NCBI GenBank assembly: GCA_018827585.1
Contig: JAHJXP010000222.1
Location: 1-48,443 of the forward strand
Length of the DNA stretch: 48,443 nt
Source: Pseudomonadota bacterium
GTDB taxonomy: Bacteria > Desulfobacterota > Syntrophia > Syntrophales > UBA5619
Direction of reading: 5' to 3'
The position numbers and the translations under genes are program-made. Shown here one piece after another: positions 1 to 8,421 of the stretch. The notes under the pieces were generated by a model. That model was not told where the DNA came from. It did not search any database and saw only the letters and a program-made list of their open reading frames with translations. The stretch's first letter is position 1; each line of letters begins with the position of its first letter.

Positions 1-226
1 CGCAGACGTTCTTGATACGTTGGCACCTCTTAGAAAGTTCCCATAACGCAAGGGATACAGCAGAGCAGGTGAGAGATTTACATTATCGGTAAAATCCAGG
101 CTACGTGAGGTCGGTGTGAGGCCAAGAGGCTTCACGCGGAAGGCTCGCACGAGCCGTATGAGTCGAGAGGCTCACGTACGGATCTGTGGGGGACTGGAGG
201 TGAGATTCCTCCGGTCTACCCGGCGA
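1..226 (+). mobile_element. 3' end of a group II intron (domains V and VI)
   Basis: Domain V is recognisable at about 151-184. An outer helix starts GAGCCGTA and closes with TACGGATC, and an inner GAGTC/GGCTC helix is capped by a GAGA (GNRA) tetraloop. Domain VI follows at about 190-223: GACTGGAGG pairs with CCTCCGGTC, and the element ends near CTACCC, with a candidate branch-point A in the TCTACC stretch. The first 150 bases would then be the 3' part of domain IV or earlier domains. No reverse transcriptase frame is visible, so any intron-encoded protein lies left of the window or is absent. The intron ends about 27 bases before the first gene. The exact 3' splice boundary is uncertain by several bases. 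Confidence 0.8.
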
Positions 227-252
227 TGAACCAGAAAGGAGATTAAGCGACA

Positions 253-2211
253 ATGCGTTATCCTACCGTGTTTCAACCCTGCAGGATCGGGAGCCTCACC
301 CTCAAGAACCGTCTGGCCATGTCCCAGATGACGATGAACTATGCCACGGAAGAGGGGCTGGTCACGGATAAATTGATCGCCTACTACACGGAAAGGGCGA
401 AGGGGGGAGTCGGCCTGATTTTTGTGGAGGGGACCTATTTCACTCCTGAAGGCAAGGGGTATGTCCGGCAGATCGGTCTTGCCTCGCAGAAGCATGTCGA
501 GGGGTTGAAGAGGCTGACGGACTCCGTCCATGGGCTGAAAAATGATACCCGGATCTTTCTCCAGATACATCACGCCGGAGGAAGGGCTTCCGCGAAGGTC
601 ACCGGGCTTCAACCGGTGGCCCCATCAGCCGTTCCGCCCTATCCGGGAGCGGAAATGCCGCGGGAGTTGACGCGGGAAGAGGTGTCCGGTCTGGTCGAGG
701 CTCACGTTGAGGCGGCCGCCCGGGCCAGGGAGGCGGGATTCGACGGCGTGGATATCCACTGCGCCCACGGCTATCTCGTCCCCTCCTTCCTTTCTCCGCT
801 GACGAATCGGAGGGCGGATGAGTATGGAGGGGACCTGACCGGCCGGACCCGCTTCCTCCTGGAAATCATTCGGGGGATCCGGAAGCGCCTGGGACCGGAT
901 TTCCCGCTGACGATCAAGATCAGCGGGGATGAATATATTGAGGGCGGGCTGGGCATTCGCGACATGATCGACATCGCCCGGCTGGCCGAGGAGGCCGGCA
1001 TCGACGGGCTCATCGTCTCAGCGGGGACTGTGGGCGGTAAGAAACTCGAGGATTTGAGCGAGCCCCACAAGGTGATGCGGACACTTCCGATGATGACGAA
1101 GCCGGGCTGTCTGGTACCCATCGCGGCGGAGTTCAAGAAATCCCTGCGGATCCCCGTCATTACCTTGGGGCGGATCAACGAGATTGCGCTGGCTGAGGAA
1201 ATTTTGAAGGAGGGCAAGGCGGATATCGTCGCCATCGGCCGCCCCCTTCTCGCCGATCCCGAACTTCCGAAGAAAGCGGCGGAGGGCCGGGAGGCGGAGA
1301 TCCGTCCCTGCATCGCCTGCAACGAGGGGTGTTATAAACGGATTCTTCAGCAGCTCGATGTCCGTTGTTCCGTGAACCCGCTTTTGGGAAAGGAGGGGGA
1401 TTCGGCCGTCCGGAGGGCAAGCCCCGCCAAACGGATCCTCTTTGTCGGCGCCGGACCCGCAGGGATGGAGGCGGCCTGCCGTGCCCGAGAAAGGGGTCAC
1501 GACGTCACGTTGATCGAGAAGAATGCCGCGGCGGGCGGTCAGCTTCTTCTGGCGTCGGTGCCGCCGGGGAGAAGGGAGATCGAACACTTCACGAACTATT
1601 TGAGAGGCTGCCTGAAGAGAAGCGGTGTGAAGGTGATTCTGAACGAGGAGGTCTCCCCTTCCGTCATTCGGCGACTTCAGCCGGATGCGGTCATCATCGC
1701 CACGGGAGCACAGCCGTGCGTGTTGGCCGTCCAGGGACTCCAGGCGGCTCAGGGAGTGACTTCCTGGGACGTCCTGTCGGGAAAACCGATGGCGGGCGGA
1801 CCTTATTTGATTGTGGGCGCGGGGCTGGTCGGTTGTGAAACGGCGGACCTTCTCAGCGACCGGGGGGAGAAAGTCACGCTCGTCGAGATTCTTCCGGAGA
1901 TTGCCTGTGATGCGGACAAGGACACCAAGGCCTATTTCGACATACGGTTTCAGAACAAGGGGGTCAAGGTCTATACCGGTGCGAACCTGGTCAGGATGGA
2001 GGATCGTCTGGCGATCATCCGCAACGGGGATGAAGAAATCCGGATCGAGACGGGAACGGTGGTTTTTTCCGTGGGTGCAAAGCCGGAAGATTCGCTGTAT
2101 GATCAACTGATTTCCATGGGCATCGAGGTGATCAAGGCGGGAGATTGCGTGAAGCCCAGAAGTATTCTGGATTCCGTCGAGGAAGGTTTCCTGGCGGGTA
2201 ATCGCGTTTAA
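253..2211 (+). CDS. 2,4-dienoyl-CoA reductase-like NADH:flavin oxidoreductase (Old Yellow Enzyme/FadH family)
   Basis: A 652-residue iron-sulfur flavoprotein of the FadH/BaiCD/trimethylamine dehydrogenase family, which moves hydride from NAD(P)H through FAD, a 4Fe-4S cluster and FMN to an activated double bond. Residues 1-340 are the FMN TIM barrel, with HCAHGY at 169-174 holding the likely active-site Tyr174. The cluster ligands are Cys353, Cys356, Cys360 and Cys372, the classic CxxCxxxCx11C. Dinucleotide motifs follow: GAGPAG at 399-404 for FAD and GAGLVG at 522-527 for NAD(P)H. The length is normal and AAGGAG precedes the ATG. It opens a catabolic cluster just after a group II intron. The substrate cannot be read from sequence; enoyl acids or enoyl-CoA compounds are the family norm. 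Confidence 0.9.
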   Translation: MRYPTVFQPCRIGSLTLKNRLAMSQMTMNYATEEGLVTDKLIAYYTERAKGGVGLIFVEGTYFTPEGKGYVRQIGLASQKHVEGLKRLTDSVHGLKNDTRIFLQIHHAGGRASAKVTGLQPVAPSAVPPYPGAEMPRELTREEVSGLVEAHVEAAARAREAGFDGVDIHCAHGYLVPSFLSPLTNRRADEYGGDLTGRTRFLLEIIRGIRKRLGPDFPLTIKISGDEYIEGGLGIRDMIDIARLAEEAGIDGLIVSAGTVGGKKLEDLSEPHKVMRTLPMMTKPGCLVPIAAEFKKSLRIPVITLGRINEIALAEEILKEGKADIVAIGRPLLADPELPKKAAEGREAEIRPCIACNEGCYKRILQQLDVRCSVNPLLGKEGDSAVRRASPAKRILFVGAGPAGMEAACRARERGHDVTLIEKNAAAGGQLLLASVPPGRREIEHFTNYLRGCLKRSGVKVILNEEVSPSVIRRLQPDAVIIATGAQPCVLAVQGLQAAQGVTSWDVLSGKPMAGGPYLIVGAGLVGCETADLLSDRGEKVTLVEILPEIACDADKDTKAYFDIRFQNKGVKVYTGANLVRMEDRLAIIRNGDEEIRIETGTVVFSVGAKPEDSLYDQLISMGIEVIKAGDCVKPRSILDSVEEGFLAGNRV

Positions 2212-2325
2212 ACGCGCGGATTCCCTCGCAACACGGAGTGGGTATCTTGTGATCCCCATCCACAGGACGGGGTATTCTGCGGATAATTTTATTAACGGCA
2301 TCATGAAAGGAAAGGAGATAAGGGG

Positions 2326-3342
2326 ATGAGTACGAAAGAGTGGTCTGTTTCTTACTGGCACTATATGCCGGGCGCATCGAGCCCGATGCAGATGATGAAA
2401 GGCGCGATGAAGTGCATGAAGTGCGGTGATGTGAAGGAAGGCGAGACGGTCCTGATCTCCACCGACACCAACAAACTGAGAATTGCCGAAACCCTCGGGG
2501 GCGCGGCCTATGCGGTGGGGGCGATTCCCATCATCATGATGATCCCTCCCGTCGGCGTCCACGGGGCGCAACTGCCGGAGCCCATCGTTGCGGCCTTCCG
2601 GGAGGCGGATGTCTTTCTGCAGCCCTCCACCTGGTCGCAGACCCATACACGGGCGCGGGTGGAGGCGATCAAGGCGGGAAAACGCGGCTGCACGATGTGC
2701 GAGGTAACGGAGGACGCCCTGTGTGTGGGGGCCATCGAGGCGGATTACGAGGCGTGCGACCGGCTCGGACGGCTGTTAGGGGCGGCCCTTGCCGAGTCGA
2801 GCGAGGTCCGCATTACGACGCCTCTGGGTACGGATATTCGAGGCGAGGTGAAGGGACGGCCTGTGCAGTATGAAACAGGTCTCTTCAAAACCCCCGGGTC
2901 GTTCGCCGCATTTCCCGACAGCGAAATCAATATCTCACCGATTGAAGGGACGGCGGAGGGGATTGTGGTCAGCGATGTGAGCATCATGAGCGTCGGCGTC
3001 ACGATCTATGACCATGTCACTTTGATCGTCAAGGGAGGAAGAGTCGTGGATGTCCAAGGAGGCATGGCCGCCGCCAAGCTCAGCCAAATCCTCAAAGGCA
3101 TGAACGACGAGAAGGCCTATAATTATGCCGAATTCGGTATCGGGCTCAATCCGAAAGCCAGACTGGCGGCGACCAATCTTGAGGACTTGGGCCGACTGGG
3201 AAACTGTCATGCGGGCATCGGCAGTAACTTTGCCATCGGGGGTAAAGTGCTGGCGCCGAACCATATCGATGCGATGTACAGGGATGCAACGGTCTTTTTT
3301 GACGGGAAGGCGGTGTTGGCGAACGGCGTCTGCAAAATCTGA
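2326..3342 (+). CDS. Aminopeptidase M29 / NicX-like metalloenzyme
   Basis: A 338-residue cytosolic protein resembling the M29 'leucyl aminopeptidase' group. That fold also includes the ring-cleaving 2,5-dihydroxypyridine 5,6-dioxygenase NicX. The N-terminal half has the alternating glycine-rich pattern of the family. Candidate metal ligands near the C-terminus are His295 in GNCHAGIGSN and the His313/Asp315 pair in NHIDAMY, recalling the HxD pair of NicX. There is no signal peptide. AAGGAG lies eight bases before the ATG. In a catabolic cluster without other peptidases, a role on a small cyclic or carboxylated substrate is at least as likely as peptide cleavage. Family call is good; the reaction is unknown. 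Confidence 0.65.
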   Translation: MSTKEWSVSYWHYMPGASSPMQMMKGAMKCMKCGDVKEGETVLISTDTNKLRIAETLGGAAYAVGAIPIIMMIPPVGVHGAQLPEPIVAAFREADVFLQPSTWSQTHTRARVEAIKAGKRGCTMCEVTEDALCVGAIEADYEACDRLGRLLGAALAESSEVRITTPLGTDIRGEVKGRPVQYETGLFKTPGSFAAFPDSEINISPIEGTAEGIVVSDVSIMSVGVTIYDHVTLIVKGGRVVDVQGGMAAAKLSQILKGMNDEKAYNYAEFGIGLNPKARLAATNLEDLGRLGNCHAGIGSNFAIGGKVLAPNHIDAMYRDATVFFDGKAVLANGVCKI

Positions 3343-3426
3343 CGGCTTCGGAATAAACCCGTAAATTAGAGGCATCTACACTTTTTTGCTGGTTGGTGAA
3401 ATCTAATTCTCAATGGGAGATCGATC

Positions 3427-4311
3427 ATGAAATTCAGATTTGAAAACAACGTGCGGGCGCTGCTGGAAGGATCCATCGACATCCACATCCACTCGGCGCC
3501 CGATGTCTATCCACGGCTGCTCAACGACGTGGAGCTCGCCCTTTCCGCCAAGGAGAACGGCATGCGGGCGATTCTGTTGAAAAACCACTATTTCGAGACG
3601 GCGAGCCGGGCGCAGATCGCATCCGATATCGCCGATTTCCCCGTCTTCGGCGGCATCGCCCTGAACCTTACCAACGGCGGGCTGAACAAACACGCGGTCA
3701 AGATGGCGCTGAAGATCGGGGCCAAGCAGGTATGGATGCCGACGGTCCATTCCCAGTACTTCGTCAAGAACAAGAGCCACGTGGCCAATCTCGCCACCGA
3801 GATAGGCGCCGACGTCGAGGGCATCTCCCTGGTGAAGGAAGACGGAAGCCTCCGAGATGAGCTCTACGAGATCTTCGACCTCATCAAGGAAGCAGACGCA
3901 ATCCTGGCGACGGGCCATGTGACCAAAGAGGAGGCGAAGATCGCCGTAAGCGAAGCGGCCAAAAGGGGGGTGAAAAAGATCATCGTCACCCATCCGGCGG
4001 CCACCTTCGTCCACTACAGCGTCGACGACATGAGGGAGATTCTGGATCTGGGGGCCACCTTTCTCGAACATACCTGGAACGACGTGACCCGGCAGGTTTC
4101 CCATCCGCTGGAGATCCATGTTCTGTTTAATGTCATCAAGTCCATCGGCGCCCGTCATTGCATCATGTCCACGGACGCGGGCCAGTGGCTCAATCCGCCG
4201 GCCGCCCAGCAGATGGGGATCTACATCAAGGAGGCGCTCAAGAGCGGCATCCCGGCGCAGGATATCCGGACTATGGTCACCGACAATCCGGCAAGGGTTC
4301 TGGGGATCTGA
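3427..4311 (+). CDS. DUF6282 family amidohydrolase-like protein
   Basis: 294 residues with the layout of a metal-dependent TIM-barrel hydrolase. DIHIHSAPD at 18-26 gives the HxH pair (His20, His22) at the end of strand 1. Further likely ligands are in LKNH, VTHPA, HTWND and the late STDAGQ aspartate. The protein matches what is annotated as DUF6282, a family with no assigned reaction as far as I know, common beside TTT/TRAP transporters and dehydrogenases in anaerobes. GGGAG precedes the ATG by seven bases. It lies between the M29-like and hydroxyisobutyrate dehydrogenase-like genes, consistent with hydrolysis or decarboxylation of a small acid, but that is inference. Confidence 0.7.
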   Translation: MKFRFENNVRALLEGSIDIHIHSAPDVYPRLLNDVELALSAKENGMRAILLKNHYFETASRAQIASDIADFPVFGGIALNLTNGGLNKHAVKMALKIGAKQVWMPTVHSQYFVKNKSHVANLATEIGADVEGISLVKEDGSLRDELYEIFDLIKEADAILATGHVTKEEAKIAVSEAAKRGVKKIIVTHPAATFVHYSVDDMREILDLGATFLEHTWNDVTRQVSHPLEIHVLFNVIKSIGARHCIMSTDAGQWLNPPAAQQMGIYIKEALKSGIPAQDIRTMVTDNPARVLGI

Positions 4312-4351
4312 ATGTCTTGAAGAAAGAAAGCGACAATAGGGGAGGATGTGT

Positions 4352-5257
4352 ATGACGGTGAAAATAGGGTTTATCGGTTTGGGGACGATGGGGAAATGGA
4401 TGGCGCTCAATATGCTGAAAGCCGGGTTCCCAATGCGGGTGTATGACATCAATCCGGCGCCGGTCGAATTTCTGGCCGGGCAGGGCGCCGAGGCGGCGAC
4501 ATCGCCGGCGGACGCGGCGGCGCAGGTCGACTGGCTTTTTCTGAGCCTTCCCGACACGGAGTTGGTGGAGAAGGTGGTTTTCGGGGAAAAGGGGGTGGTG
4601 CAGGGCGCCCGGCCGGGCCTGGTCCTGGTGGACCTGAGCACCATCGGCTACATTCCTACCCTGGAAATCGATCGCAGGCTGAAAGAAAAGGGGATCCTCT
4701 TCGCGGATGCGCCGGTGTCCGGAATGGAGGCGCGGGCCAAAGAGGGGAAGATCACGGTTATGTTCGGCGGCGACGAAGGTCTCTTTCGGACAGTGCGGCC
4801 CGCCCTGGACGCCATCGGCAATCAGATCGTCTATATGGGAGGGGTGGGCAGCGGCCAGTTGACCAAATTGATCAATCAGCTGCTATTCAACATCAGCTGC
4901 GCGGGACTGGCCGAGGTGCTTCCCATGGCCGTCAAGCTGGGGCTCGATCCGGAAAGGGTGGCCCAGGTCGTCACCACCGGAACCGGGCGGAGTTTTGCCG
5001 CGGATTTCTTTATCCCGCTTACCCTGGAGAACCGGTTCGATGAAGGGTATCCGGTGAAAAGCGCTTACAAGGACATGATCAGCGCCGCCGAGATCTCCGC
5101 CCACAAGGGCATCCCCCTGCCGGTGGTCAACGCCACGGCGGTGACGTTTCAGATGGCCATGGCGGAGGGTTTCGGCAATCTCAGCAAGGGTGGGTTGATC
5201 CGCGTCTTCGAGAAGATGCTGGGGGCGGAGTTCCGGAAGAGGGGGGCTGCGGCATGA
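4352..5257 (+). CDS. 3-hydroxyisobutyrate dehydrogenase / tartronate semialdehyde reductase family oxidoreductase
   Basis: A beta-hydroxyacid dehydrogenase of about 301 residues. The Rossmann motif GFIGLGTMGKWMALNM is at the N-terminus, the substrate-binding PVSGMEARAKEG motif sits near residue 120, and the catalytic lysine is in TKLINQL. It would oxidise a 3-hydroxy acid to the semialdehyde, or the reverse, with NAD(P). Two ATG codons are possible, at 4346 and 4352. GGAGG at 4341-4345 abuts the first but lies six bases from the second, so 4352 is preferred. Its stop overlaps the next start as ATGA, suggesting translational coupling. The exact substrate is not resolvable. Confidence 0.88.
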   Translation: MTVKIGFIGLGTMGKWMALNMLKAGFPMRVYDINPAPVEFLAGQGAEAATSPADAAAQVDWLFLSLPDTELVEKVVFGEKGVVQGARPGLVLVDLSTIGYIPTLEIDRRLKEKGILFADAPVSGMEARAKEGKITVMFGGDEGLFRTVRPALDAIGNQIVYMGGVGSGQLTKLINQLLFNISCAGLAEVLPMAVKLGLDPERVAQVVTTGTGRSFAADFFIPLTLENRFDEGYPVKSAYKDMISAAEISAHKGIPLPVVNATAVTFQMAMAEGFGNLSKGGLIRVFEKMLGAEFRKRGAAA

Positions 5258-5853
5258 ATCCGCATCGGGGAATTCCTGAAGATATCACCGAGGCCTATTA
5301 CCGCGGATTGATGCATTCCGTGGGCTACCGGAGGAAGGACCTGGACAAGCCGCAGATCGCGGTGGTCAATTCCTGGACGGAGGTGAATCCCGGCCATCAG
5401 CCGCTGAGGGAGCTGGCGCAGCGGGTCAAGGAGGGGATCTGGGCTGCCGGCGGATGCCCGTGCGAATTCAATGTGCCCGCGCCCTGCGACGGCATGGCGC
5501 AGGGCCCTGGCATGCGGGAGCTCTCCATTCCAGCGGCGATGCTGGTGGGCATGGAGTTGCACACGTCCGTGGCGATGGTGACCGACGGCCGTTTTTCCGG
5601 CGCCACCCGCGGACCCTGCGTCGGTCATGTCTGCCCGGAAGCCTGGGACAATGGACCGATCGCCTATGTCCGTGACGGTGATCCGATTGAGATCAACGTC
5701 ACGGAGGGACGGCTGGAGTGGCTCGTCTCCGACGATGAGTTCCGGCGCCGTCGTGAAGCCGGGGCTCAAAAGCCCAACCATCCGGCGCCGGGGATGCTGG
5801 CGGCGTATCGGAGGATGGTCGGCAGCGCCGATACAGGCGCCCTGTGGCTGTGA
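5254..5853 (+). pseudogene. Internally deleted dihydroxy-acid dehydratase (IlvD/Edd family) remnant
   Basis: This 199-codon open frame joins the two ends of an IlvD/Edd dehydratase that normally has about 550-570 residues. Residues 1-85 match the family N-terminus (AVVNSWTEVNPGH, then PCDGMAQ). From residue 85 the sequence jumps to the C-terminal domain (GPGMREL, then MVTDGRFSGATRGPCVGHV). Roughly 350-370 residues are missing, including most iron-sulfur and Mg-binding positions, so it is very unlikely to act as a dehydratase. The join is at about 5500-5512. Family members carry G-x-GM-like sequence at both points, so a short-homology deletion is plausible. The frame is kept and the start overlaps the upstream stop (ATGA). 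A mis-assembly is the main alternative. Confidence 0.85.
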
Positions 5854-5912
5854 CGGATGCGATGCATGAAGCCAATTATCATAGCTCTCATTGTATCGAT
5901 TAGGAGGGTAAT

Positions 5913-6275
5913 GTGAAAAAGAGACAGGTGGTGCGGATTGACGATGTGCCCTTCCGGCAAGTGGAATGGGGGTTGACCAAGGTGTTGGTCGGACCGGAGC
6001 GTATGGGGTCGGAAAAGGTCATGGTCAAAATCACCCAATACGAGCCGGGGTACAGCCATAAACCCCATATGCACCCGACGCAGGAGGAGGTCATCTTCGT
6101 TCTCGAAGGGAGGGGGGTGACGGAGTCGGATGAGGATAAGATCGAAATCGGACCCGGTTCGGTCGTCTTCGTTCCCGCCGGGACGTACCACGCCACGATA
6201 AACCTCAGCGATACCGAACCGCTGAGGGCCGTGATCATCAAGTCTCCGCCCGGTGACGAGGAGGTAAGGCAGTAA
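5913..6275 (+). CDS. Small single-domain cupin protein
   Basis: A 120-residue cupin. Motif 1 is HKPHMHPTQEEVIFVLEGRG (His-x-His, then Glu) and motif 2 is PAGTYHATIN, giving a 3-His/1-Glu metal site in a beta barrel. Such proteins act as small isomerases, dioxygenases, decarboxylases or ligand-binding regulators. The start is GTG at 5913: an ATG two bases earlier runs straight into TGA, and AGGAGG at 5902-5907 is well spaced for the GTG. It lies between the dehydratase remnant and a TctBA pair and probably serves the same catabolic unit. Function otherwise unknown. Confidence 0.8.
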   Translation: MKKRQVVRIDDVPFRQVEWGLTKVLVGPERMGSEKVMVKITQYEPGYSHKPHMHPTQEEVIFVLEGRGVTESDEDKIEIGPGSVVFVPAGTYHATINLSDTEPLRAVIIKSPPGDEEVRQ

Positions 6276-6353
6276 GGGAAGGTGAAGCTGAAAAAGCGAT
6301 GAAGCTTTTCAAACAATTCCTTGCGGAAAAGAAGTAGCGATGAGGAGACCGAT

Positions 6354-6818
6354 ATGACCAAAGACCGCGCTGCAAGCCTGCTGTTTCTCCTTACAGGCTT
6401 TTATGGGTTCTTTTTTTCCGTTCAACTCCCGATGGGGAGATGGAATGAGCCGGGCCCTGGGGTCTTTCCGATCACCCTTTCGGGCCTCTTGTTGTTATCG
6501 GGGGCCGCATGGTTTATCCGTGGGAAACGAAGGGCTGGGGAAACGGCCGAAGGGGAGAAGGCAGGCTGGTACGCCATCGTCCGGAACTTCTCGACACCCA
6601 TAAAGATTGTGGTTCTGACGGCCCTGCTCATTCTCGCTTTCAATCGGGTGGGCTACCTTGTGGGCTCATCGCTCTACCTCTTTGCCCTCCTTTTCTGGGT
6701 ATCCCGGTATCGGTTGATCTATTCCATCGGCATTGCCGTCGTCATCGGGGTGGGGAGCTGGTATTTCTTTGCGAAGGTCCTTGCTGTTCAGTTGCCCGCA
6801 GGATTACTCTCTTTCTGA
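6354..6818 (+). CDS. TTT transporter small membrane subunit (TctB family)
   Basis: About 154 residues with four hydrophobic segments in the TctB pattern: an N-terminal helix, PGPGVFP-like sequence after it, a polar linker with a basic/acidic stretch (KRRAGETAEGEK), then three helices. TctB is the small integral-membrane partner of TctA in secondary carboxylate uptake driven by an ion gradient. A TTG at 6321 extends the frame, but GAGGAG at 6342-6347 places the start at the ATG 6354. It is followed 32 bases later by TctA. No TctC lies upstream in this set; only a TctC tail survives downstream at 9.1-9.5 kb. Confidence 0.85.
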   Translation: MTKDRAASLLFLLTGFYGFFFSVQLPMGRWNEPGPGVFPITLSGLLLLSGAAWFIRGKRRAGETAEGEKAGWYAIVRNFSTPIKIVVLTALLILAFNRVGYLVGSSLYLFALLFWVSRYRLIYSIGIAVVIGVGSWYFFAKVLAVQLPAGLLSF

Positions 6819-6850
6819 CTCTTTTCGGCATGACCGAGTGGAGGTTGTAA

Positions 6851-8365
6851 ATGGACGTCTTCGGCAATCTTGCAAGCGGGTTTCAAACCGCATTGACCCT
6901 GCAGAATGTCTACCTCTGCTTTATTGGGTGTCTGTGGGGAACGATGGTGGGGGTATTGCCTGGAATCGGTCCCCTGGCGGGCATCACCTTGCTCATCCCC
7001 GTCACGTTCGGTCTTGACGCCACCGGCGCCATCATCATGCTTGCCGGAATTTATTACGGGGCCATGTACGGCGGTTCGACCACCTCGATCCTCATGAACG
7101 TTCCGGGAGAGTCGGCTTCCGTCGTCACCTGCCTCGACGGATATCAGATGACTCTCAAGGGAAGGGGAGGGGCCGCCCTGTTTATTGCCGCCTGGGGGTC
7201 CTGGGTCGGGGGCACCCTGAGTATCGTGGGACTCATGGTCCTGGCGCCTACCCTGGCCAATTTCGCCATGAAGTTTGGCCCTCCGGAGATGTTTTCCGTC
7301 CTATTGATCGCCTTCATTCTGCTTGGCTCCTTGGGCAGCGGGTCCTTCTTCAGGACGATGCCCATGGTTTTTCTGGGCCTGTTGATCGGCACGATCGGGA
7401 TGGACCCATTGACCGGATCGCTTCGTTTTACCCACAACGTGACGGATCTGTACGACGGGATCGGGCTGCTCCCCGTCGCAATGGGGGCCATGGGAATCGG
7501 TGAAATCCTCATCGCCACGGAGGAGAGCCTCTTGCGGGTCATCCACAAAGTCAAATTGCGGGAACTCTGGCCGACCCGCGACGAACTCAGGGCCTCCTGG
7601 GCCCCCATCTTCCGAGGGTCGGGCATCGGTTTCGTGATCGGTCTTCTGCCGGGATCGGCCCATATCCTGTCCAGTTTCGTCAGCTACATGGCGGAGAAAC
7701 GGCTGGCGAAAAGGCCGGAAGAGTTCGGCAGAGGCCGGATAGAGGGGGTGGCCGGCCCCGAGTCGGCCAACAATGCCGCCACGGGCAGCGCGATGATCCC
7801 TTTCCTGAGTCTGGGCATTCCGACCGGACCGGCTCCGGCGGTCATGATGATCGCCCTGCTCATCCATGGGATCACCCCCGGCCCTCTTTTTATCTCCAAG
7901 CACCCGGATGTCTTCTGGGGGCTGATCGCAAGCATGTATATCGGGAATGTCATGCTGATCGTGCTGAACCTTCCCCTGGTAGGAATCTTCATCAGCCTGC
8001 TCAGAATCCCTTTCCGCATTCTATTTCCGGTCATCCTCCTCATCTGTCTGGTCGGCACCTATTCAGTCAATACGAGCACCTTCGAATTGGGAGTCCTGTT
8101 GAGCTTTGGAGTATTGGGGTACTTCATCCGGAAGATCAAGTACGATATGGCGCCGCTGATCCTGGCGACGATCATCGGGCCGACGATGGAGCTGAGCCTG
8201 CGTCAGTCGCTGATGCGAAGCGATGGTTCGTTCTCCATTTTCTGGGAAAGCCCCATCACCATGACGCTGATTGCCGTGTCCATCCTGCTGCTGGTGTGGA
8301 ATGTGTACAGGGGCTTGAGGCCGACGAAGGCCTCGTGGGAAAAGGCGTTGGAAGAGGGCAAATGA
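6851..8365 (+). CDS. TTT transporter large permease subunit (TctA family)
   Basis: A 504-residue polytopic membrane protein with the full TctA layout: an early GVLPGIGPLAGI loop, the conserved YYGAMYGGSTTSIL block, PESANNAATGSAMIPFLSLG in the second repeat, and a late LGPTMELSLRQS-like motif. About 12 transmembrane helices are expected. It forms the translocation channel with TctB and receives substrate from a periplasmic TctC. GGAGG precedes the ATG by six bases. The cognate binding protein is missing from this locus apart from a broken fragment about 0.75 kb downstream, so function may depend on a TctC encoded elsewhere in the window. Confidence 0.92.
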   Translation: MDVFGNLASGFQTALTLQNVYLCFIGCLWGTMVGVLPGIGPLAGITLLIPVTFGLDATGAIIMLAGIYYGAMYGGSTTSILMNVPGESASVVTCLDGYQMTLKGRGGAALFIAAWGSWVGGTLSIVGLMVLAPTLANFAMKFGPPEMFSVLLIAFILLGSLGSGSFFRTMPMVFLGLLIGTIGMDPLTGSLRFTHNVTDLYDGIGLLPVAMGAMGIGEILIATEESLLRVIHKVKLRELWPTRDELRASWAPIFRGSGIGFVIGLLPGSAHILSSFVSYMAEKRLAKRPEEFGRGRIEGVAGPESANNAATGSAMIPFLSLGIPTGPAPAVMMIALLIHGITPGPLFISKHPDVFWGLIASMYIGNVMLIVLNLPLVGIFISLLRIPFRILFPVILLICLVGTYSVNTSTFELGVLLSFGVLGYFIRKIKYDMAPLILATIIGPTMELSLRQSLMRSDGSFSIFWESPITMTLIAVSILLLVWNVYRGLRPTKASWEKALEEGK

Positions 8366-8421
8366 GTTTTTGAATTTCATAGTTCTGCAACGCTCTCGAT
8401 AGATGAAAAGGAGGCGGGACA

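Noticed and set aside
1018..2646. A 542-codon minus-strand open frame opposite the flavoenzyme and M29 genes
   Set aside because: It spans two well-recognised genes and an intergenic gap; its composition is that of an antisense shadow.
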